A stretch of DNA of 64,000 nucleotides from Arcanobacterium phocisimile (GCF_016904675.1 NZ_CP070228.1:558001-622000); one strand, 5' to 3'. Positions 27,596-35,620 are shown, counted from the stretch's first letter. Program-made: numbers and translations. The notes: a model not told the origin generated them from the sequence alone.

Positions 27596-28243
27596 TTACA
27601 CGGAGTTAAAAGCTCTGGAGACAAGGAGTGGATATGCCCGTTCCCAGCCGCCTAGTTGGCGAGCGCGTTTCCCGCCGTCGACGATAAGCCCGTGAAATTT
27701 TGCTAACTCGGAGGTAGTAAATTGGCTGTGCTCAATAAGTGGATCGAGGGTTCGTTTAGCTGCCGTGTAGTTTCGATACTCTCCGTATCCGGCGGCTGCT
27801 AATAGCCGACGGGCATAAAGATCGTAAATAAAAACCGGTCGGTCATAGATATAAAGCAAAAGATCATCGGCAGTTTCTTCACCAACTCCACGAATCCGCA
27901 GCAACTCCTCGCGCAACTGCGGCGTGCTCAAGTGCTCGGTGTGCTGATTGCGTTCGATGAACCAAGAGGTGAGCTCTTTGAGGTAGCGTGTCTTGGTGTT
28001 GTAGTATCCACACGGGCGAATCAAGCTAGCCACCGTTTCGTCGCTGGCAGCCAGGAGGCGTTCCGGGCTCAGCATGCCGGCCTCGCGTAGATTATCGATG
28101 GCAGACTCGACGTTGTGCCACGAGGTGTTTTGGGTTAGTACCGCGCCGATGGCGATTTCGAATCTGGATTCGCCTGGCCACCAGGTTCCGGCAGGTATCT
28201 GCTGTTCCAAAAGCTCAAAGAGCTCTCGCATTGTATGGCTCAT
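27596..28243 (-). CDS. HhH-GPD base-excision DNA glycosylase (endonuclease III-like)
   Basis: A 215-residue member of the Nth superfamily: AIGAVLTQNTSWHNVE (N-terminal helix with Gln-Asn), LLRIRGVGEETADDLLLY (helix-hairpin-helix), and the catalytic aspartate in VFIYDLYARR. The usual lysine of bifunctional EndoIII is Glu here (GVGEE), and there is no C-terminal 4Fe-4S cysteine cluster, so it resembles monofunctional, clusterless archaeal-type glycosylases. Substrate base unknown. It begins close to another palindrome copy. Confidence 0.85.
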   Translation of the reverse strand: MSHTMRELFELLEQQIPAGTWWPGESRFEIAIGAVLTQNTSWHNVESAIDNLREAGMLSPERLLAASDETVASLIRPCGYYNTKTRYLKELTSWFIERNQHTEHLSTPQLREELLRIRGVGEETADDLLLYIYDRPVFIYDLYARRLLAAAGYGEYRNYTAAKRTLDPLIEHSQFTTSELAKFHGLIVDGGKRARQLGGWERAYPLLVSRAFNSV

Positions 28244-28328
28244 ATCGTCTCACCGTCATTGTACTGACCGTCTTTATCATGCCGCTGCATCGCAGTTTTA
28301 TGCGGAGAGGTTGTACACCAAACAGGGA

Positions 28329-28371
28329 AATAGCGCAAACCTCGACCATATACGCCGAGGTTTGCCCTATT
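28329..28371. repeat. Dispersed palindromic repeat, copy 2
   Basis: AATAGCGCAAACCTCG (28329-28344), centre ACCATATACGC, right arm CGAGGTTTGCCCTATT (28356-28371; one mismatch). It shares the GCCACATTAGCTG right flank with copy 1, 1 kb away. Confidence 0.85.
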
Positions 28372-28495
28372 GCCACATTAGCTGTTGCAACTGGCGGCGT
28401 ATCTCAGGCAAGAGCGCCCCAGTTTAGGCAGGGACGCTAGTTCTAGCAGGGTGCCCGCAAGTATAAACGGGAGCCCCGCAGTCCAAACAGTGCTG

Positions 28496-28528
28496 CCGCA
28501 GCTCTACCGCAGCTCTACCGCAGCTCTA
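28496..28528. repeat. Three perfect 11-bp tandem repeats over a stop codon
   Basis: CCGCAGCTCTA occurs three times in a row (28496-28506, 28507-28517, 28518-28528). The middle copy contains the stop codon of the oxidoreductase gene (28515-28517). Slippage could change its last codons. Confidence 0.85.
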
Positions 28529-29969
28529 CCGGGAACTCCTCAAGCAATCGCAGCCAAATTTCGGATGCGGTCGGATATGCCGGCACGGCATGGCGCAGAA
28601 CTCGCACCGGCAATTCGCCAACGACAGCAACTGTGGCTGCGTGGAGCAATTCAGCAACATCCGGGCCGACGAATGTTGCACCGAGTAGCACGCCGGTGTG
28701 TGCGTCTACGACGAGCTTGGCTTTGCCGTTCGCATCGTCACGTAACAGTCCAACTCCGGCAGCGGATGTGATCTCAACTTCGCTGGTGATTACCTCGCGT
28801 CCCTGATTTTGTGCTTGAGCTTCAGTCAGGCCAACCGATGCGACTTGCGGATCAGTGAATACGACCTGGGGAACAGGAACCTCTACATTCGGTGCGGTTT
28901 CGGGTGTGCCCGCAAGTTTCGCGCCGAGCATCCGTGCCTCATATTTGCCTTGGTGGGTGAGAGGTGCGCCGGTTCCGGCGTCACCAATAGCATGTAGCCA
29001 CTCAGGCAGGTTTCCTTCGCGTATGTCATCGGGGGTGAGGCCAACGGTATCGAGTCCGACGTTATCCAGCGCCGGGCGCCGGCCTGTTGCAACCAGAAGC
29101 TCATCGGCATCGAGAGTTTTCACTGTGTCACCATCTGCGGAATGTGAACGGGTAACGACGTCGAGGTGTACGGTTCCGCCGTGAATATGCCCGATTTCTG
29201 GGTTCGGGTTCAATGCCGGATCGCGCTTAACTGCCGTCACTTCAGCGTTCGTTAAGACTGTGATGCCCTGGTTTTCAAGGGATTCCTTAACGAATTGGCC
29301 AGCAAAAGGTTCAGAGCGATCTAGGAGTGACGATCCGCGTACAAGCATCGTTACCGTACTTCCTAGTGCTTGCATCCAGGTAGCTGCTTCGACTGCGACG
29401 ACACCACCGCCTACAATAACTAAACGATCTGGGACCTCAACGACTCCAGTTGCATCACGCGATCCCCAGGCATTCACACCTTGGTACATGTTTGGAATGA
29501 CCGGCGTTGACCCGGTGGACAGAACGACTGCAACGCGTGCCTCGACGGTGTAGGGTTCGGTGGTTTGAGGATCATTAGCGGTTGTGCCGCCATCTACTGG
29601 CGTGATTTCAACCCGGCGTTCTCCCACGATACGTGCATGGCCGCGTGCCACTTCCAAGCCGGCATCTTGTGCCCAGGTTATTTGGGAGCTGTCATCATAT
29701 TCGCTCACCCATTCGTCACGGCGAGCCAACATGTCGCGCGCATTGATACTCGCGCCGCTGACACCCTGCACGTGATCTGTTGCATGTGCTAGATCCACGG
29801 GGCGCAGGAGGGCTTTGCTTGGAATACATGCGTAGTAGGAACATTCGCCCCCAAACAGTTCCTTATCAACGAGGAGGACGGAGAGTCCGCCATCGTGGGC
29901 ATATTGCGCCACATTTTCGCCTACCGGGCCGGCGCCAATAACAATGACATCTACTGCTTTATTATTCAT
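28515..29969 (-). CDS. FAD-dependent pyridine nucleotide-disulfide oxidoreductase
   Basis: A 484-residue flavoprotein of the lipoamide dehydrogenase/mercuric reductase class. VIVIGAGPVGENVA is the FAD-binding fold, GGECSYYACIPSKALLR carries the redox-active C-x4-C pair, LVIVGGGVVAVEAA binds NAD(P)H, and AIGDAGTG closes the FAD site. The C-terminal dimerisation domain ends in HAVPAYPTASEIWLRLLEE with the catalytic His. No 2-oxoacid dehydrogenase genes are adjacent, so a role as quinone, thiol or metal reductase is as likely as Lpd. It follows the DoxX gene by 21 bases, probably an operon. Confidence 0.88.
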   Translation of the reverse strand: MNNKAVDVIVIGAGPVGENVAQYAHDGGLSVLLVDKELFGGECSYYACIPSKALLRPVDLAHATDHVQGVSGASINARDMLARRDEWVSEYDDSSQITWAQDAGLEVARGHARIVGERRVEITPVDGGTTANDPQTTEPYTVEARVAVVLSTGSTPVIPNMYQGVNAWGSRDATGVVEVPDRLVIVGGGVVAVEAATWMQALGSTVTMLVRGSSLLDRSEPFAGQFVKESLENQGITVLTNAEVTAVKRDPALNPNPEIGHIHGGTVHLDVVTRSHSADGDTVKTLDADELLVATGRRPALDNVGLDTVGLTPDDIREGNLPEWLHAIGDAGTGAPLTHQGKYEARMLGAKLAGTPETAPNVEVPVPQVVFTDPQVASVGLTEAQAQNQGREVITSEVEITSAAGVGLLRDDANGKAKLVVDAHTGVLLGATFVGPDVAELLHAATVAVVGELPVRVLRHAVPAYPTASEIWLRLLEEFPVELR

Positions 29970-29990
29970 ATAATCACGCTATAACTGAAA

Positions 29991-30371
29991 TCAGTGCTTC
30001 CGTTTGGCTTCAAGTACGCCGACGAGACCACCAATTGCGGCGAGGTTCTTAAAGAACTGGATCTGTTGCATACCTTTTGCCTCCGGAGCAGACTTCCAGA
30101 AAGGATGCCCGGCGAGCGTCGTCGGAACAAGAGCACCAACAAGGCCGAGCGCGGAAAGTTTCGGAAAAATGCCAAGAGCTAGTGCCGCGCCGGCGCCAAC
30201 CATAACAGCTCCGTTTGCGCGAACCATGAGTTCAGCATTCTCGTGACTAACCTCAATGCCAAGATCAGCCATGAAGTCCTGTGTGATCTGTACGCGACCA
30301 CCTGGCTCCTTGACGGAATCAAAACCCGCTGTGACAAAAATTCCAGACAAAAGAATCTGTGAAAGTTTCAT
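29991..30371 (-). CDS. DoxX-family membrane protein
   Basis: A 126-residue protein with four hydrophobic helices: KLSQILLSGIFVTAGFDSVK at the start, then GAVMVGAGAALALGIFPKLSAL and ALVPTTLAGHPFW, the DoxX pattern. In actinobacteria DoxX proteins can form membrane complexes with oxidoreductases in redox homeostasis, and here a flavoprotein gene follows directly. The ATG at 30371 with AGGTGA upstream is preferred over a 30-codon extension. Confidence 0.85.
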   Translation of the reverse strand: MKLSQILLSGIFVTAGFDSVKEPGGRVQITQDFMADLGIEVSHENAELMVRANGAVMVGAGAALALGIFPKLSALGLVGALVPTTLAGHPFWKSAPEAKGMQQIQFFKNLAAIGGLVGVLEAKRKH

Positions 30372-30461
30372 TACTTCACCTAACTTTCCAATACACCACG
30401 TAGGCATTAACCGAATGCTACTCGACGGCGTCGAGCGCATATCTTGAAACCACACTAGCAC

Positions 30462-30793
30462 TGTTGTGGTACGGTGCAGGTGCGTTTAAGGTGATAGTGA
30501 AATTCTCTGAAATATGCTTTCTAGGACTGTTGAACACCAAACTCTTATAGCAGGTGTACAGATTATGAGGAGCGCGTGGTGAAGTGGTTTTAGCGCTGTG
30601 TCCAAGTGAGGTGACGAGAATGTTTTGGTGGCATGATCGTGAAAAGACCCAACGCGGGCTTGACGATGTCAGTTAAACCACTGTCTCCATATTCGTATCA
30701 GGATTGTCCTAAGCTATCTCACGAGCATTTTATCAAACGCATGCCAAGGCTGAGGACAAACGTTACCAGCCCTACTAAAGGGGGCTGAAAGTT
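30462..30793. other. Left border of the accessory region
   Basis: No intact gene. Stop codons are frequent in all frames, composition shifts, and the first recognisable phage-type remnant (HNH) follows. I could not find an attachment-site copy of the tRNA-Gly 3' end here. Confidence 0.4.
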
Positions 30794-30992
30794 AACAAGC
30801 GTTACAGGTCGAGGTGGAAAAAGATCCACGCTACCTACGTCGCAGCCCACCCGCTGTGTGAGGACTGCCTTGAAGGTGGGGTGTCACGCGCCGGTGCAGG
30901 AAGTCCACCGTGTTCTCCCGTGGGAACATGGCTGCACCCACGACTTTGATAATCATCGTTTGCTGTGCAATTGTAAAAAGATCAAGAATTAA
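30794..30992 (+). pseudogene. Phage-type HNH endonuclease remnant
   Basis: NKRYRSRWKKIHATYVAAHP and LCEDCLEGG match the start of a small HNH endonuclease (first CxxC zinc half). Near 30890 the frame shifts and continues as VQEVHRVLPWEHGC, NHRLLCNCKK, the HH/N/CxxC second half. Such genes stand beside terminase genes in tailed phages. The frameshift makes it nonfunctional. Confidence 0.75.
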
Positions 30993-31396
30993 CTGAGCTG
31001 AAGAAAGTCGACAAGTTGCCTACGGGAGGTACTTTTGAGATTGAGTGTTATTTCCCAGAGCTTAACGATCAGCGTAGTCAGGTAGATGCCCAGTTAATGC
31101 AGAATTCTTCTAATAATGGCAAGTTTGAAGTTGAAAAGTTTGGTATGACGTAGGATATTTCAGGTTAGATACGCTTGTTCAGTGGTGATGTACGTGGCTG
31201 AAAGAGACGGTGCTTGCTCAAGGGTCTAATTAAGTCATTGAAAAAATAATGTAATTAATTGAAACTAAAGTATGTCTTTGTTAGTGTTTTAGGACACGCT
31301 AGGCGCGATGGGGTGAAGTGAGCCCATTGAAAAGATCATCGAACAAGCTCAATCCGTGCGTCCTGACGGAAACTTGCATAAAACTGGCAGGAGAAT
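30993..31396. other. Degenerate phage-type sequence without intact gene
   Basis: A frame open from 30977 to about 31153 reads ELKKVDKLPTGGTFEIECYF and on, without a start codon or known family. A short frame near 31325 (IEKIIEQAQSVRPDG) leads into the next gene's leader. Probably decayed phage packaging genes. Confidence 0.35.
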
Positions 31397-31600
31397 ATGA
31401 TGTTTTCGCCGTATAGTCACGTATGGTTTCGTGATGCATTGATGTTGGTTGTCATAACAGTCTTAATGCTCCTGATTAGTTACTTTGTTTTCGATATTTT
31501 CCCGTGGCAAGCAGCCTTGACCATGTGCTGTATTGCCCTAGTGGGTTTTGTAATCGGAATCTTCCTGAGAATACGAGAGAACAAAAAAGAAGGGCTCTAA
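31397..31600 (+). CDS. Small two-helix membrane protein
   Basis: A 67-residue protein with a GCAGGAG ribosome binding site, two hydrophobic helices (about 12-32 and 37-57) and a basic tail RIRENKKEGL. The size, hairpin topology and lysine-rich C-terminus resemble bacteriocin immunity proteins and the similar gene at 32587, though the sequences are not clearly homologous. It is intact and runs directly into a terminase remnant, so it may be an orphan immunity gene. Confidence 0.5.
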   Translation: MMFSPYSHVWFRDALMLVVITVLMLLISYFVFDIFPWQAALTMCCIALVGFVIGIFLRIRENKKEGL

Positions 31601-31839
31601 AGAAGCTGGCGTTGGAAGTTAAACTCGTCCATGGCACTCATCCGGTCCTGTCATGGATGGTGGACAACATTCACATGCGCACCGACCCGGCAGGCAACAT
31701 CAAACCCGACAAACGAAAGAGCACCGAGGAGAACGACGGTGTGGTCGCTACGATCATGGCCCTCGACCGTGCAATCAGATGCGGCCAAGGAACAACGAAC
31801 GGCGGCATCTACGATCAGCGTGAGCTACCTGTTTTGTAG
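31597..31839 (+). pseudogene. Terminase large subunit, C-terminal remnant (1)
   Basis: KKLALEVKLVHGTHPVLSWM, VDNIHMRTDPAGNIKPDK and STEENDGVVATIMALDRAIR are the C-terminal nuclease-domain end of a siphophage large terminase. The ATPase part is missing, and no start exists. A closely similar remnant lies in opposite orientation at 41124-41468. Confidence 0.85.
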
Positions 31840-31888
31840 GATAACGAGAACTTCCCGTTTACAGCACAATGTGAGATACGTTGTTATA

Positions 31889-31949
31889 TTAATAACGGTA
31901 TTTAGGCAACGAAAGTTGTTGCGCAAATGCTGTTTCACTGCAGCGAGCA
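31889..31949 (+). repeat. 61-bp direct repeat, copy A
   Basis: Matches 32862-32922 with 6 differences in 61 bases, including an uninterrupted identical core of 29 bases. The pair brackets the bacteriocin-like gene and its partner. Also readable as a fragment KVVAQMLFHCSEHW. Confidence 0.85.
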
Positions 31950-32006
31950 CTGGCGCTTACTGCGGCACAGAGGTTGCCGACAACGAGACACATAATGAGA
32001 GGTATC

Positions 32007-32590
32007 ATGAAAGCTAAAATGGTAATGGCAGCAACTATAACAAGTGTTGCTCTTTTTATATCGAGTGCAGGAGTTGCAACAGCAGTAGATTTAGACACTG
32101 TAAGCGGAGGCAAATCTGAACTCTCTGTAGTGGACTTTGGTGTAGTTTCGGATGCAGAAGGTGTAGTTTCGGATGCAGAAGTAGAACAGCTTGCACAAGA
32201 GCTAGAAAATATTTTTACTACATATTTATCTCAAAATAATGCAGGGCATTGGTTTGTCACTGCGGCAGGATACGGTTCAAATATCAAACAATCAGATCTT
32301 GAAGTGATAGCAGCAAGATTAAATAGCAAGATATCTGTCAATAATGCTGGCATGTAAACCAGGTCGAGTGATTACGCAAAGTGTGTCATTGATGTTACCG
32401 GGCTTGGAGCTATTGGGGGACTATTTACCGGAGCTTTTACAAAGCTGATCGAAAAAGAACTTTGGAAAGAGGCTGCTCTTTACATTGTTAAAATTGTAGG
32501 AAAAATGCATTTAAAGGTGGCGTTGTAGGTCTTGCTGCATCGTTGGCTGCATCTGCTATTTGGTGTGCTACTCCCTGGTCGCGGCAATGA
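32007..32590 (+). pseudogene. Secreted bacteriocin-like protein, interrupted
   Basis: GAGAGG precedes an ATG and a clear signal peptide (MKAKMVMAATITSVALFISS, cleavage after ATA). A polar segment, with VVSDAE duplicated, runs to an in-frame TAA at 32355. Reading continues in the same frame: SDYAKCVIDVTGLGAIGGLF, TKLIEKELWKEAAL, to an A-run at 32501-32505 where one base is missing; one frame over it ends KGGVVGLAASLAASAIWC and ATPWSRQ. Signal peptide, Gly/Ala-rich amphipathic tail and two cysteines resemble large secreted bacteriocins of the streptococcin A-M57 type (from memory). About 194 codons when repaired. Confidence 0.6.
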
Positions 32591-32805
32591 AATGGAAGAT
32601 GATGCTGATGCTAGATAAATTTCGATACGTTTTACTATCGATTACGTGTACGGTATTAATCGGTTTCTTATTTTTTATTGGTGCCTTGATTTCGAATTCT
32701 TTTAACGACATGCTACACGAGAATATGGCTGCAGCCGTGGCGATCTCGGTGGTAATTCCTGCAGTTGCCATGTATTCAAAGTATGAGTCGAAGAAGCAAA
32801 AGTAA
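32587..32805 (+). CDS. Small membrane protein coupled to the bacteriocin-like gene (immunity candidate)
   Basis: A 72-residue protein whose ATG overlaps the stop of the bacteriocin-like gene as ATGA. Two helices (about 12-33 and 47-65), with a KYESKKQK basic tail. The tight coupling and architecture suggest an immunity protein; function is inferred from context. Intact although its partner is broken. Just downstream is copy B of the 61-bp repeat. Confidence 0.55.
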   Translation: MKWKMMLMLDKFRYVLLSITCTVLIGFLFFIGALISNSFNDMLHENMAAAVAISVVIPAVAMYSKYESKKQK

Positions 32806-32861
32806 TATTTTCTTCTATGAAATTTTACCCTTCACCCTTCTTGCAAGGTTCTGGGCTAATG

Positions 32862-32922
32862 TTAATAACAGTGTTTAAGCAACAAAAGTTGTTGCGCAAA
32901 TGCTGTTTCACTGTAGTGAGCA
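32862..32922 (+). repeat. 61-bp direct repeat, copy B
   Basis: Second copy of the element at 31889-31949. The two copies are 973 bp apart in direct orientation. Confidence 0.85.
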
Positions 32923-32962
32923 GTAAGGCATACCGCTGGATGCGGACGGGTACGAGTGAGAC

Positions 32963-33184
32963 TACTACCGCAAGGACTAACTCTTATTGGGCGTCGAGAA
33001 GAATGCTCGGGTCCGCTTCATTACCGAAGGTGATCTCTACCGTCTCATTATCTCCTCGAAGCTTCCGGCTACTCAGAAGTTCGAATCCTGGGTGTTTGAT
33101 GAGCTTTTGCCGACGATTCGCTGTCACGGCATGTATGCGTACGAGGAGCTCCTCGCTGATGAACAGAGGCAGAGTTCTCGTTAA
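32963..33184 (+). pseudogene. BRO-family phage antirepressor remnant
   Basis: YYRKD, an in-frame TAA at 32978-32980, then LLLGVEKNARVRFITEGDLY, RLIISSKLPATQKFESWVFD and ELLPTIRCHGMYA. This is the end of a BRO-N domain (phage antirepressor/anti-immunity protein). The DNA-binding N-terminus and the C-terminal domain are absent. Confidence 0.8.
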
Positions 33185-33774
33185 CACTTCCAACTGAATT
33201 GCTTAACGATTTTCAAATTCCTAGTTCGAGTGAAGCAGGCGACTATTCATTAGAGGTGCACGATGAAGGAGACGGCGCTTTCAGATCTTTATTCCATATT
33301 CCTGATGCGAAATCGCCAAAAGAATACTCAATTTCGGTAGATCCAGATTTCCATTTGACATATTTGGAAGATGGTGGAATCGCTGCGTGGGATCAAAATG
33401 AGAATCTTGTAGGAACCTTTACATCGTCGTGGGCTGTTGATGCAAACGGAGTAAAAGTTAACACTGACTATATAATTGATGGCAACCGCATAATTCAGCG
33501 TGTCCACAGCGATGACACAACTGTTTATCCCGTAGTTGCTGATCCTTTCTGGATTCCTGCTTTAGCTGTAGTGGCACACGTTACTCGTCATGCATCAACT
33601 CAGGCTACCGCCAGGGGCGTGAGCTAAGCATTGATAAAACAAGTGGTAACAACTGGTGTGAAAACGGCAGATAAGAAATGGGCATCGGTATTTACACAAG
33701 GTAAAGCGAAGAATAGGATTCGCGTTATCGTAGCTAATAAAACTGGAAACATTACCACGGTCATAAAAGGTTGA
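33163..33774 (+). pseudogene. Polymorphic-toxin-like protein with DUF4258-type domain, interrupted
   Basis: No proper start: the frame emerges from the antirepressor remnant (TEAEFSLTLPTELLNDFQIP). A beta-rich region follows (FRSLFHIPDAK, YSISVDPDFHL, VYPVVADPFW), of the kind that precedes toxin tips in secreted actinobacterial polymorphic toxins. Then HASTQATARGVS, an in-frame TAA at 33625-33627 (CAA to TAA would give Gln), and ALIKQVVTTGVKTADKKWA, KNRIRVIVANKTGNITTVI to TGA at 33774. The tip matches DUF4258, a BrnT/RelE-like fold. Its partner at 33780 is DUF2283. Confidence 0.65.
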
Positions 33775-33779
33775 AACTC

Positions 33780-34004
33780 ATGCAGCTAACATACGATAAA
33801 GAAGCCGACGCAGCTTATATCACTTTCGGTAAAAGTGTTGAACCAAACGAGGCGTCTCAGCAGGTTCCATTCATCGAGATTCCTAACGGGCAAACATAAG
33901 TAACGATAGATGTTGATAGTGAAGGGTATCTTATCGGTATCGAAATACTTGCAGTGTCAGCTGGTCTACGTGCCGAAGTTTTGAACAAAGCACAGCATCT
34001 GTGA
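33780..34004 (+). pseudogene. DUF2283 family protein, interrupted by TAA
   Basis: MQLTYDKEADAAYITFGKS is the DUF2283 start, and VTIDVDSEGYLIGIEILAVS its second half; the two are in one frame but separated by TAA at 33897-33899. The 75-codon gene lies 5 bases after the DUF4258-type gene. DUF2283 and DUF4258 genes are commonly neighbours and behave like an antitoxin-toxin pair; that role is inferred here. Confidence 0.8.
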
Positions 34005-34136
34005 GCACTTTACCTTTATATTTTTGTTGTGAAACGCAAATGTGGCTATTCGAATGTCACTAGTTGTTTCCTGCGAGTAGTCCCTTGTGTCTGAATAGGC
34101 GCGGGGGATCACTTGTTTTTTAACCGAGGAACAGTG

Positions 34137-34286
34137 ATGGGTTTTCTTGATTGGCGACGCGGTAGCGCCACGCGTACTGCTCGACGCCGGAGTTACGATC
34201 ACTGGCTGCACCTATGTCGGCTCGAAAACGATACCGGAATCCACCTTTATGCGATCGACGTCGCTACCCACCACACCTACAGATAA
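34137..34286 (+). CDS. Short phage-derived ORF
   Basis: A 49-codon frame with a GAGGA ribosome binding site begins MGFLDW and ends with the segment ENDTGIHLYAIDVATHHTYR. The end looks like the last part of a tail-completion or connector protein and the next frame is a tail protein, so this may be a fusion of phage gene ends. Weak evidence for function. Confidence 0.3.
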   Translation: MGFLDWRRGSATRTARRRSYDHWLHLCRLENDTGIHLYAIDVATHHTYR

Positions 34287-34297
34287 GGACAAGCCCC

Positions 34298-34540
34298 GTG
34301 GCAACTATTGGTTTAGACAAGCTCTACTACGCGCGCGTAACCGAAAACCCTGATACGGGTGAGGAAACCTACGCTACTCCCACACCCCTGGTAAAGCCAT
34401 CTCCGCTTCTGAGGATGGCAGGGCTCCGGTGGCGATTTGACCTCAAAGGCGACAGTATTATGTTCTCTACCCCCGTCGACTGCTGGCGGATCGAAACAGG
34501 ATGCACTCAGCCTTGCGTCAATGGTTTATCGACGCCGTGA
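34298..34540 (+). pseudogene. Phage major tail protein remnant
   Basis: VATIGLDKLYYARVTENPD and GEETYATPTPL is a typical start of phi13/TP901-type major tail proteins. After about 30 codons the matching frame changes (AKAISASEDGRAPVAI in another frame), and the rest is unrelated. Truncated and frameshifted. Confidence 0.65.
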
Positions 34541-34565
34541 TTCCATCTGGGATTTAATACCGCGC

Positions 34566-35186
34566 TCACGCGAAGCTTTTAGCTCCATACAACCTGAGTT
34601 GACTATCGCCCCACCAAGAAAGAAACTCATCGGCACTTTGTCCATTGCGTTCTTCAAATGCGCAGTCAAACGTGGCAATGATCCCTTGCGTTGCCTCAGC
34701 GATTGCAGCCGCGACCAGCCCGTATCCCGTTGAGGCGAGAGCTGGCCCGCCAACATTGCGGTATTCGAACCAGTAATGGTCTTGGGCGAGTATCTTCGCC
34801 AGTTGCTTGGGAGGAAGCAGATCTTCAAATTCTTCGACGATACTCCACAAGCCGAGATGCTCCGGTTTTGAGTCGAACGGGTACACAAGATCTTCTTCAG
34901 TAATTCGATCGTCATTCCCAACTGCGAGGCAGCTGGGCCAAGAGCTGGAATCCCATTCACCGTTAATCCAGTAGGCAAACCCAAGGTCCATACCCGGTTC
35001 CCAGACTAGGTCCTTATCGATGTAACGCAGTGGCTTCGTAGAGGGGTAGAATGCTTTGATCTCGATTTGAGAGCCAATCTCGTAACGGTCAAGGAGATTT
35101 TGGAAAAGCTCCTGGGTTCGAGCACGTGTCTGTTCAACAAACGGCATGAAGCCCGTCGCTGGATATACATCGATCGTCGTTGACAT
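34566..35186 (-). CDS. Intact hypothetical protein in the phage-remnant region
   Basis: A 206-residue acidic, soluble protein with no signal peptide or membrane helix. Recognisable blocks: DLVWEPGMDLGFAYWINGEW, LWSIVEEFEDLLPPKQLAKI, GLVAAAIAEATQGIIATFD and ADEFLSWWGD. Size, acidity and Trp/Glu-rich composition recall immunity proteins of polymorphic toxins, but I do not recognise a family. It opposes the surrounding phage genes in orientation, so it is an independent insertion or cargo gene. Confidence 0.6.
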   Translation of the reverse strand: MSTTIDVYPATGFMPFVEQTRARTQELFQNLLDRYEIGSQIEIKAFYPSTKPLRYIDKDLVWEPGMDLGFAYWINGEWDSSSWPSCLAVGNDDRITEEDLVYPFDSKPEHLGLWSIVEEFEDLLPPKQLAKILAQDHYWFEYRNVGGPALASTGYGLVAAAIAEATQGIIATFDCAFEERNGQSADEFLSWWGDSQLRLYGAKSFA

Positions 35187-35242
35187 GTCTCAACCTTAGC
35201 ACTCGAGAGCGACACAAATTTGTGAAAAGAGGTGCAACGCTG

Positions 35243-35620
35243 ATGACTGACTCCAGCTTTGGTTTGAAGATTGGTTTGAAGGGTGAGCACGAGTTTAAGT
35301 GCGATCACGGATATTAACCGTGAGATGCGGGTGCTCTGCTCGGAGATGAAGCTTGTAGCCTCCTCGTTCGGGGAAAACGATAGCCGGACGAAGAATTGGC
35401 AGATCCAACTAAACAACGCGGGTGCGGTCGAAGATCTCAGCGATGAGATGGACTCCGCCTCGGGCAAGACGCGTATTTCCGGTGACATTTTAAAACTAAT
35501 CTTGCTTCTGAAGCCATCATTGAGGGCGCGAAGGGTATTTTGGTCGTGCTATTACCTCGATTGGGCGGGGTATGGCTGGTGTGGCGCGTAAGACTTCGTT
35601 TTCCATTTCCAGCTCACGGA
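35243..35620 (+). pseudogene. Tail tape-measure protein N-terminal remnant
   Basis: MTDSSFGLKIGLKGEHEFK, then one frame over AITDINREMRVLCSEMKLVA and SSFGENDSRTKNWQIQ: the start of a tape-measure protein with its coiled-coil heptads. A second shift near 35490 gives EAIIEGAKG. It ends where an IS3-type remnant begins. Confidence 0.7.

Noticed and set aside
27220-27624. 134-codon minus-strand frame between argH and the glycosylase
   Set aside because: It overlaps the palindrome and both neighbouring genes, with no start signal; only the separate 60-codon frame shows any protein-like pattern.
28496-28528. CRISPR array
   Set aside because: Three 11-bp units without spacers; no cas genes anywhere in the window.
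32355-33899. Stop-codon reassignment (TAA read as sense)
   Set aside because: Core genes in the same window end normally at TAA (for example argG and rpmG), and the affected genes are in a decaying region; nonsense decay is simpler.
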